A stretch of DNA of 64,000 nucleotides from contig CM082579.2 of the NCBI GenBank assembly GCA_040954595.2, positions 3,472,001 through 3,536,000 of the forward strand, written 5' to 3'. The stretch is from Balanoglossus misakiensis. Its lineage: Eukaryota; Hemichordata. Below are positions 36,819 through 47,500 of this stretch, one piece after another. A program made the translations under genes and the position numbers. Below the pieces are notes generated by a model that was not told the origin of the DNA, made no database searches, and saw only the letters and a program-made list of their open reading frames with translations. Each line of letters starts with the position of its first letter. The first letter of the stretch is position 1.

Positions 36819-37751
36819 ATGAATGGTTTCAGCACAGAGGAAGACAGCCGGGGTGGTCATGATCAGATCTGCTGTCTGGTGGATGACGGCGAGAGATGCA
36901 CAAGGCCAGCCGGAAATGCCAGCTACAGTAAACGCATCGCAAAGACGGTACAGCAGAGAAAGCTGAAACTGAACATAGACCACAGTGTAAGTGCTACAAT
37001 CATCAGTAATTCCTTGGCAGATTTGCCATATGCTTTTTACCCCTCTGTAGTATAACTTGAAATTATGGGGTATTTGTGGAAATTACATGCATACAAAAGT
37101 TATGCCTGTCTTACATTAATTTTCTTCTTCTTCTGTCAACCATGCAGGTACGCCATATTTATATCTGCGACTTCCACAAAGGGGTGATTCAGAGCGTGAG
37201 AAGTCGGAAAAAGAGGAAAGAGGTGAGCGAAGATGATAATGGAGCTGCCTCACCTGACCATGATTACGACATGCCAGAGGTAAGTGGAGGTTAGCGTTTC
37301 TTTGAAAAGATGCAGAGTGTGGATTTCATAAAGCAGGAGAGGTTGTGGACAATTGACACAAATAACATGGGTTTACCCGTTTATCCATCTGCAGGTTGAC
37401 TTGTTCCAGCTTCAGATGAACACTCTTCGGCGATACAAAAGGCATTACAAACTGCAAACCAGACCAGGACTCAACAAGGCACTCCTTGCAGAGGTCAGTG
37501 TAAATGATATCTCTTCACCTTCCCTTCAATAATACTTCAATCAATTGTTGCCAGTAATTTTAACAGAACTGACCATAGAGGGCAGCCTTCTCGCTGAGAG
37601 TAATGTGTATTTTTGTGTCCCATTTCAGACCATTTCCCGACACTTCAAGACGTTGCCAGTACAAGAGAAAGAGACACTCACCTATTTCATTTACATGGTG
37701 AAGAACAACAAAAGCCGGTTTGATCAGAAATCAGAAAGCAACATGAACTAA
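36819..37751 (+). CDS. SAP30L: Histone deacetylase complex subunit SAP30-like
   Basis: Subunit of the SIN3-HDAC corepressor complex. Four coding exons: 36819-36986 (exon begins at 36803), 37148-37279, 37395-37493, 37629-37751; all phase 0, totalling 173 residues (human SAP30L 183). The N-terminus [10 protein letters not shown] is the family signature. The atypical zinc finger uses the Cys18/19 region, Cys27 in [18 protein letters not shown], and Cys63/His66 in [10 protein letters not shown] basic RSRKKRK nuclear-localisation segment (74-80) and an acidic loop follow. The C-terminal SIN3-binding domain contains [20 protein letters not shown], then LLAETISRHF and [17 protein letters not shown]. 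An alternative ATG two codons upstream (36813) exists; the 36819 start matches vertebrates. One gene appears to represent both vertebrate SAP30 and SAP30L; closeness is greater to SAP30L by eye. Confidence 0.96.
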
Positions 37752-40700
37752 CAGGGAAAAAATGCACACACAAACATTGCATAATCTTAAAGATGTCTTG
37801 CCTGCCTGTTTTTTATATGTTATCAAGAGTAAAAAAAGGGAATTATTTGGCATTGAAAGATGTAACCTCTAGCTGAGGTGCATTGATAATTACCAATCAC
37901 AGACTAGTTTTCAACACCGCTGCAGACCAGCCCCGATGTGTGTTAGTTACTGATTATCAACATGATAATCTGATTTAGCTGCCAGTGTCAAAAATGTGAG
38001 GTTATGCAAATATGTGTTTGTTATACAAATATGTGTTTGCTCAGTTTTCCGTTTTGTAGGTTTTCTTGTGTACAAGTGCACTTTTCAGCTACCTTTGCGT
38101 CACGTGTTCTATGGTTAGTAACTGTCAGTCATAGAATTTAGAGGTTTTTTCAAACTATCACAGGAAATGTAGCCATCTTTTTGACACAAAATTGTAGTTT
38201 TAAATTCACTATCTCACCGTTACTCTTGAATACTCAACCATTCAGAGAAAATGTGTGTTCAGATGTATGAATGTGTTTAAACCCTTTTCTGTCTGTCTGT
38301 GTAGGTAGTAGAGTAGAACCATAACGACAAAGGAACGTTCAGATACTAATGTTGAGGGCGTCGTATCTCTTTCTTGGCGTATATCAGGCAGCGATGGGCG
38401 GGGTACATGGTTGGGTCCTGTCTGTCATATAGACGAAGATATACTAGCAATAGAAACGCCCATGCAGCAATTCGATGCACTATCGCCCTCTGTAGACAGT
38501 ATGCCTGATGCTGTTTTCTTTCCGTGTCCAACGCCATGGAGCTGAAGTCGTAACTGGGAAGTCGGTTTTTGAATGTGTTGGCAGGGCGTTGTTCGATTGT
38601 CCCCAAGAACGGCTGTCCATTACACTTGTGGAAACCGACTGTAATAAGCGAAAAGAAAAGAAAGAATCTTTATTATCGGGTAAAATGTATCCAGTACTCC
38701 GGCAGTTATTGTCCGTACCACAGTCCTTCTTTCTTGAGGGACTGTGTCCGTACCAATCAAATATTATACCAAATAATCTGACATACTTTTATGTACTTTG
38801 TCCCCGTACTTGGCCATTTCCGGCCAGCTTTATCAACCTGCAATAAAATGACAAAGTTCAACTGACAGTTTTTGGGGTTTCCCACGTTTTTGGCGAGAAA
38901 TCTGCCGTTGAAAGAAAAAAAATACACGGCACCTTAATTGTTTGTACACTAACATTTCCTACATGGGGTTTTCCCCATAAAATTCCCCGTCCCACTGCTC
39001 GCAACAATACCTAGACACTTTGCTTGTCGTCCCTGTGACCACCTTATACACTTGCAAACTTGGTCGCCACAGGTAACTTAGCAACGGCCAATGTCGGCAC
39101 CTTGCCTCGTGGAATATCCCAAGTTTGACGTTACAGGTGATCCATTGCACTGGTGACGTCATATGTGAGTTGTTTTTTCCAAAATCGCGTTTCCGGCAAC
39201 CTGAACATTGATCCGTGCTTGGATCGTAGACTTTGATCGCCACCACTGGCTGGCTGGCTTCTCTGTCGCGACTGTGTGTATATTTCCTTGTTTGTACCGA
39301 ATGGTACTATCACTAATCGAACTGTGATATTTGACGTTTTGAAATGAAGAATACAATGTACATTATAAACAGTACACTCGCGAAATTAGTTACCGGTAAT
39401 TAGCTAGCGGTGTGTTTGAATTTCCGGGTGTCTCCCATTTTGTAAGTGACATATGAAAAGTGTTCTCTAGAACAGTAAGTAGATGTACTGCAAAACGTTC
39501 CTATACGTACGTGCGCGCATTACAGTTATCTTCTTGTCTTGGGAGCAGACACCATGCAACTTTAGACAGACACACTGACTGTCCGAGTCTGACATAGACT
39601 CATGTTACCCCGGCCAATCATTATTAGTCTATTTTTTCTCTTCCTTTATGACTTATAATACTTTGTTAGTTACCATAAAAGCGTCTAAATGGCTTATACC
39701 TCTACTTAATTGAAATGGTGGTAATTTATCACTGCACTTTAAGGCGCTATTTTCTGCTTAACATGACTCATCTCTTCCCGGTAGCTAGCGGTCACGTGCC
39801 TTCCCCGGGATACCTGTAGTGCCTGAGTGACGCTAGGATTCGGATACAACTGATGCAAGAAACACGATCTGCCGCTGGAACCTCACACCTTTGTAGACAC
39901 TCGGCTAAACCGTTTATCATGCAGTAATTTCTATTTGGCTCAAAATTGTCCAACCCATTTGATCACAATCGATAGGCGGATTTCGTGGTCTTAAGAAGGA
40001 ATGTTTATGGTATAAACGCGTAGGCGCGCGGTAACTCACTGCTTTTATATATTTCTATAGCACATTGTAATGGAGTAAAGTCCTTTGTGGAATTTGGTCG
40101 CTCCATACCGCACTTTTTGTGCGAAATTTTCATCACAACTCCAACCGCCGAAATGTGTATTATCACAGTGCACGGTAGCACGCAGCTGTGATGTACCGGA
40201 TCCACAGAGAACAACGTGTTGAACGTTCTTTCCCGATTTCAACCCAGTACACGTACTTTGACACGTTTCTGCTTATACTTATAGCCCAGTCCTACTCTTT
40301 TGAAACTTTAATATGTTTGTGGAGGAAAACTAAAATCGTCATGTTTAAAAGCCCAATTATATATAACTCAACTGTATCACATATGACTGACCTCATTGAA
40401 CCTGGGGAGGTGTCCTAAGTTTGTACATAACGAATAAGGTGGAAGTACCGTGTTACCCCCCCCCCCCCCTCAAGTCTTTCATTCCGTTTGGCATACTTTG
40501 ACATCTTCTGTATAAAACGCGTTTGAAAATCACGGATGAATCTTTAGCTTGTGACTTGACTTCTCCCCGCCCCCAAGTGACTTTCTGAACTTAATATTTC
40601 ATTTCTGCATGATGTCGAAGTGAAAAGAAAACCTTGATTTTAAAAATCATAACGTCCACTGTTTTTTTTTCATTGTTCCTTGATTTAAAATTGTCAACCA

Positions 40701-41467
40701 CGCGTTCCTCGGAAATTAAATCCCCCCATTAGCCACTTGACAAAATTTATTTTGCGCCGCTCGATAGTAAAAAAATATATTTCTGTGACTGGCCTGTCGA
40801 CTTCCTCTCGTAATGATGAAGATTGAGTGGGCTGAAGACGGAACATGATTGCAACCATAATGCGTTGCAAAATATCCCTCCTTGTCAGGATATCCTGATC
40901 ATATTCATCACAGAAGTGTCATAGTGAACTGCTTCCTTGTCGCAGGCAAGCCAGGCAACTGCGCAAACACTTCCATCACGCTGTGTTGGTTTTTAATGAT
41001 ACTTGAAAGTATAGCGACCGGGGTCCTTTTAAAGTGCGTCCTGCGTCATGTTACTGGGAATCTTTTTTATCTGCGTCTGTGACGCTTGAAGGTGAAAAAA
41101 GCACAACTTGCACGTATTTCCTCTTATTTAATAAAAAAATATGTAAATTTCTATTTTGAATTTCGATCAGCTCCTGTGGGTATGTGGCTGTATATTTGGG
41201 TTAAATTCTTTCGTTTAAATATGCAGACGCCATATTCATGATATTTGAACTCAGTGAATTGATTTTTAAGAACCATTGACTTTATTTGAAATTGTCGCAA
41301 CCGTGTTTCACACATCTATTGTGCCGAGGGGGGCGATCAGTCACTATGCGCGAGTCCAAAGTGTCGTTGCACGCAATCCCCGACAGCGCCGCCAACGTTG
41401 CCGGATGCCGCCGACCTGCTGGTACGCGGAACTTGTGCATTGGTGGGCCGCGAGACCCAATACCGCG
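37752..41467. other. SAP30L 3'UTR and intergenic region
   Basis: Contains the SAP30L 3' end; one AATAAA is at 38842-38847, but which signal is used is unclear. A full CRE (TGACGTCA, 39154-39161) and a C14-type homopolymer near 40457-40470 are present. No domain-bearing gene is recognised. Confidence 0.45.
38346..38606 (-). CDS. Small unrecognised reading frame with possible membrane segment
   Basis: An 86-codon frame with one hydrophobic stretch (AAWAFLLLVYLRLY) between basic flanks, ending RRPQH. It is longer and more protein-like in composition than neighbouring frames, but has no homologue I recognise and no supporting promoter or repeat. It may be chance or an exon of an unidentified minus-strand gene. 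Confidence 0.15.
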   Translation of the reverse strand: MGTIEQRPANTFKNRLPSYDFSSMALDTERKQHQAYCLQRAIVHRIAAWAFLLLVYLRLYDRQDPTMYPAHRCLIYAKKEIRRPQH

Positions 41468-41468
41468 C

Positions 41469-41476
41469 TATTTAAG
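41469..41476 (+). promoter_or_regulatory. TATA-like box of the neuropeptide gene
   Basis: TATTTAAG lies 85-92 bp upstream of the precursor start codon, in a GC-richer stretch. This spacing would place the transcription start near 41500 and give a 5'UTR of about 60 nt. TATA-driven promoters are common for tissue-restricted secreted peptides, unlike the TATA-less housekeeping genes nearby. Confidence 0.5.
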
Positions 41477-41560
41477 AGAGGAAACGTGCGTGCCAACTTG
41501 CATTTTACAATTGGTAGCCAGTCGTTGCACAAGCGGTGATTTGAACCTGAAACAATCGTC

Positions 41561-44500
41561 ATGGGCCGTGCGGTAGTCGTTCTCTTGTGTGTTGTGATCA
41601 CCTGTTCGCTCGGTGGCCGGGCTCTGGAGACGGAGGAGCCGGAACAGAATGTGGACTGGGGGAAAGTGCGAAGTTTGCTGGCAAAGGTAAGACAGTCGTC
41701 GTTGTCGGTCTCTGCCAGGTATTCAGTGTTTGTTTTTCGGGATTGTAACGTAGTCCCACTGACCAGTTAGGGGTCGTAGAAACACCGATATTGGCGCTGA
41801 AATTTGAGGTTAACGGGCCGGGTCATGACTTGTACCATACATCATGACAAGCAACGCGCCTGTAAAAAAAGGTGACTTCGCGAGTCGCCAAAGCTTGGTG
41901 ACGGCAGCATGTTCAATCTCACCATATATAAATATTAACAGTTGTCATTATACACTGTCGCGTTTGATCTTATCTTTTAAAAAGCGGATAAATCGGTTCT
42001 CCTTCAGACTGAACAACCGTGCGTTTTGCGCTCTCGTCGGGGGAGCTGGGTATCAAACGGCCATCGCAGAAAAAAGTGAATGGAAAGTAATTGAAGCCAG
42101 CGCGCACCTCCTTGCGCTTCCGTTGAAACTACGCCTATGAACGTACATTTCGCGTCCGCGCGCGTACGCAGCCTTGTTCAATTTAGGTTGACAATAGCAG
42201 GAGAGTGACACTCTTGAATTTTCCATCACGTCGTTATTATAAGTTACGAGCCACGGTTGACATGATGATGATGACTTAATTGGATGAGAAGACACTCATT
42301 AAAGATTAGTAAAACAGCTCAAATAAAAACGGGAATATAAAAACCTGCCATCGTTTTTTTTTCGTAACAGGTTGATTAATGTTTCTTCTACTGCGACAAT
42401 GCTAAACTTTTATTACAGTATATTGGCCATTATGGAAATCGGAAATTTGCGGACGTCTCCGAAGCAAGAAAGCAAACAGCGCAGTTTTATCGAATAAAGC
42501 GGTTTTTAGCTTCGTTTGTTTGCGTAAATAGTGAGAGTACACGGGGGTCTATACTCTGCGTTCTCCGCGATGCGATTCATAATTAAAGATTGCCTGATAA
42601 TAGGGTCTGAAATGTGATCGCGTTAAACGGAAACGACTCCCATCGTCGCCAAAAAGCACACTTTCTTTTGTGGGAACCGTTTTGCAATTCATCTTTGTAC
42701 TTGTCGCGGTTGCCGTGGAATTTCGCGGGATTTATCGACATTTCCGTACTTGACCTGGGCACTATCACTCCAGCGCCAACAGTTGCGCTTCAGAGCGGGG
42801 CTCGCCACACCGGTCGCCGTCATCGACACCGGCCTGCCAAGCCCCTTCTCCCGCGGCAAACCAATAAGTCCTCGCCCGAATCTAATTTCGTCGGGGAACC
42901 TAGTTCTTGCGGCGAGTCATCCCGGAATTAAAATTCTGAATTTAAGATTAAACTCATTCAAACGTGCAAACTGTGGCGTGCTTACAAGTCTGAGCGATCA
43001 GAGAACAATTGCGTCACCACCCATCCAAGAGATACAAATTACAAGACCCTTTGAACTTAACCACACTTACTACCACTTAAAAATTCCAGAATCTTCCAGA
43101 TTTTAACAAAAAATCGCGTTTTATATTTCGACGCCAACCATTAGTCTCGAAAATAGCAGAATGTCGAAGGTAGCCGAAGAACAACGAACATCCCTGAGGG
43201 AATAACGCGTACCGCATTGTGTGTCATATTCTCAGATCTAATATTTCCCAACCAATTGAAATGTCAACAATACCGTGGCCCAGTCAAAGAAAATATCATT
43301 TAAATTCGAATGCATCGCCATAATGGGCCAGAAACCTCAGCAGAATATATGTGAAATTAGGTAAGAAAATATACAGCTATAATCTGACATTGCAATTTTC
43401 TGAGTCCGTGCGCTCGCCTAAGAAACACAAAGCGTGACTTGTATCACGGTTGTGAATTCATCACAGAGTGTGTGTGTTCTTAAATTAGGTTCTTCGGTTG
43501 TCAAGTAAGTGCATCAGGGTAGATTATCTCCAAGTGACAGCCCCCCTTCCCCGCCTGAAAAGATTAGCGAATATACTGTTATATGCCACTTCGTCATATC
43601 CACATGTCCGACAGCCACGTCAACTTCAAAGACGGCGTGCCCGTGGCTCTGGAGTTCCGTTGAAATTAACGGGGGGGGGGGGGCATTCCATCTTGTGCGC
43701 ACTCCACTTCGTTTTGGTTGGTGCGGTCAGGATTTGACAGGTAGACTGGCAAATAAAACTAGGTCTACATCCACTTTGGGGTACGCAGCTGGACGTTAAT
43801 AAACGCGCACCTTGGGAAAGGTGGTATTACGTAATGCAAATTACAGACAAAGTTGTTAGACAAAAGAAATTTGAAGCATGTGCACAGAATAGTCGACATC
43901 ACCCAAACACTTTTTATGTTGACAGTTTTGAATTATTTCTCGCATACTGCCCATATTTGCTTGATTTCGATCGTCTTTTGACGAATGGAAAGAAATCGTA
44001 ACCAGCTTTAAAACGTTACTATTCAAATTTCCGCTTCGCTGGGGTCATCGATTTGTAGTTTGAGCGAAAATACTCATCGACTGGATTTCTATATAAGTCT
44101 TACTATTTCACTGCCGAAGAGAAAATTACGGTTCGCGGATGGACCTTATCCGTTAACAAGCTCGGGATAAGAATGAATTCTTTAGCCAGAAAAAAAACTG
44201 TCAACGGCATAAGCGAGGTGCATTTGCTCAGAATACTTTGACATACTACGAGATCGCTGCTTTCATTTGAAATGACATGACATCGTAATTTCATTTGGGA
44301 AGAAAAATACAGGTGTTCCCACGGGACACAGCATCGCGACCACCATTGAACATGTGCAGTCGTCGCCGTACGGTTGTTTTAGGCGCGAATTGATAATGTG
44401 GCCCCAGAGATCAACGGAACTCCGCTTCATATATTTGATAAAACTAAAAACTAGAATGTGTTGGTGGCCACAGATTACGGGGCAACGCATGCACGCAGCT

Positions 44501-47500
44501 TTAATAAACCTTATAAGCCAGTGGAAGTCACACTTCTGGTTATAAATAAACTCTAGTGCGATAACGCGACCAACAGAAACTCACCGTGGCTACTCCCAAA
44601 GGATTATCACAAGGTTGCGGGGTTTTATGACAGAGAAAACTATTTTTATCTGGATAGGATTTCGTTCAAGACAAGGACTCGGGCGCGGAAATACCGAGAG
44701 AAAACAATACATGATTCAACGAGTGGTTGGAATGACGTATCCAACAAAACTCTTTCACGATACAAAGTTGGATATCTTGCACGATTTGACAAGAAACAGG
44801 CGCGCGGCATTTTCCTGCTGAAATAATGTCGGCTACTGCCATTTAGTATTAATAGGCTTATTCATATTTTTGTGCGTAAACATCCATTAATAAGAGTGAC
44901 TTTTACGCATTCCAATCAAATCAATAACTGTACTCTCTGCTCAATAATCCGGTTTCACACTTTTCCATCAGCAAGCTAAGCCTTCCCTGATTGGATTGTT
45001 GTCGACATCGAAGGTAGACTGGTAACTTGTCATCCAATCAAAGCTTGCGTTCCGGGATGATCGATTTGGCCCTTCGGCCACGCCGTGTTTTTGAGACCAT
45101 TTGGTGTTCATGACGTCATCGACTGGCATGGATTTCGTGAGAGAGGCGTTTACGTCGGCGGCAAAACTGTAGACTGTACCATGTACTTTAGATTTTATAC
45201 CCACTGGCACAAGTGGTCAGGTATTGGTTATCTTATTTACAATCGCACAAAGAGTACATTTTTGTACACCGGGTGTACAAATTGGTGGGTTTGTTTTCAG
45301 ATTCCAGGTTGTGTTGTTTACATCGTTTAATGGGATTCCTGCGTGGTTAGAGGATTTTGTGTGAACGGGTCAGAGGTGGGGGATTAATCACAACGCGAGA
45401 TTGCAAAAAAAAAAATAAACAAATTTGGTGTACGCAGAAATCAGTGCTTCTTCTGTTGATTTTCACGTCGCGCGAGTTGCTCTGGTTCGCACTCCATGAA
45501 CCTTCGTTAATTGTAACGATTCCCTCGATGTTTGTGTCATCAAATCTCGGTCTTTCATGCTTGTGACCACATGACAGTCTGTCTGTCTCTCTGTCCCTCT
45601 CTGTCTGCCCCTCTCCCCCGTGTTCATTCTGCGTGCCGCACCAGCTTGTATGTCATTGCCATCCTCAGAACAGTGAGAATGCCCACCTTCTGCAGAAACT
45701 GGCATTGGAGTCCACGCGAGTGATAAATTTGCTCGTTCTGTCCCATTTCCGGGGGCTGATGAAGGCAAACCTCGACCGCGCTAATTTAACAAGGTGACAT
45801 AAAGTGGTAGTGCCAAGAGCGATCGTTACTTCAAATCTCTCGTAGGAATCACAACGCATCAAGGATTGATAACAGTAATTTGTTGATAATGCGTTGTCAG
45901 TGTCTACACGCTGAACGGATTTCCCATGACGAAAAACCTCTCCGTATGCAGCTCAGTCACGCTGCAGATCTTCATTTCAAATCAAAAGTGGCTGTCTGTA
46001 ACTCTCGTCAAAGAGATGGCGCGCGACCATCTACAATTGCTTGGGTAGTTTTGCTAGGCCCTGTGCTTTCATTTAAAGGGTGAAATGTCAAAAACCCACT
46101 TTTAGTGTCGTCGGGCGTGTGGTGTCGATGGCTCCGGATGACGTCATGGGACTCCATTGTGTGCGATGTTCCCAACTTTCTTGAACAGGAGAAACGGTGC
46201 ACGATTTCTCTCTCTATTAATTTAGAGAAATCCGGATTTGTTTTGCGTAATCACTGTGTCTAATATGCACAAATCCTCTTAGAACGACTTTCCTGTGCTG
46301 GTCACGGAGAAAACGTCGACTACTTGCACTGCGACATAGAAACATGAAAAGCCTGCCGACTGACTTCGTTCACTTTGAGTTGTTGCGAAGACTAACGCTG
46401 ATTGGTTGATTGGATCTTGCTGCCATAGCAGCAATGACTTCATGATTTATCCTCACCCAATGAAATCAGGCTACGTCACATGTATTTGTGATTTCCAGAC
46501 TGTATCGTCTGCAGCACTCTAGACATATAGGTACATATATAGTTAGTAAATTATTTTGGGCCTGTACTATCATATTTTCTTTATGAAAGTCAGCCAGCCA
46601 GCCAGCCAGTCAGTCAATCAAAGAAAGTAATTTCGGGCTTGACAATTGTGTATTTCTGTTTTCTATCTAAAGCGTCTGATCGATTTAACGCTGAATGACC
46701 AAAAACTCTTCTATAATTACATCAAAGGATTTCTCAAGAAATTAACTTTCTAGTGACAAATCATTATACATGTACTAATGCAAAATGGTGATATTTTGAA
46801 AGCACGCTTCTTCCCAAGCATATTCAAATTTTGTAGTTTTTGACATGGACATCATCCAATCAATGCTAATCAGAGTTTTGATACATTTTCACTCAGATCT
46901 GTAAAGCTAATACTCTTGAAATTTTGCAGAGAGGGGAAAGAGGCTTTAAATGGACAGGAAATGATCCAAATGAAGGAAACCTGTCGAAAGCGGGAAAATG
47001 TTTATTCGTTATATGGGCCATATCAATTCTCGGAAATCGGAGATTAAAATGAAATGTAAATGAGATCGTATGCCTTTCGGAAAGGGGCGCAAAGGCACCG
47101 TTACTCGTGTTACAAGCCCTGATTATAATGTACATAGCAATTAACCGCGCCACTGTTTGTCATATCATTTGTCAAAATCTTATGACTCCACATGATGTTT
47201 TCATGTTCATTTTTAGTCAAACTCGCGCTGTTTGTTCAGGAAATTTGCACGCTGTTCAACTGAACGCTGTTTTCGACTTGGGAAACATCATCTCCCGTTT
47301 CGCTTAGAGACGCTTTCATCTCCCGGACGACAGACTTCAAAAGTAGAATGCCACGCTAAACTGGCAAACATTTGAAGCGGGAGAGATCATGAGAGGATTA
47401 ACAATATAATTACCAACGAATTCGAGTTATTGTTTGAGTCTTAGGTTCCGAGGTCTTGCGTGGGTTTCAAGCACTCGACGATTTGCGATTGGAAAAGCCC

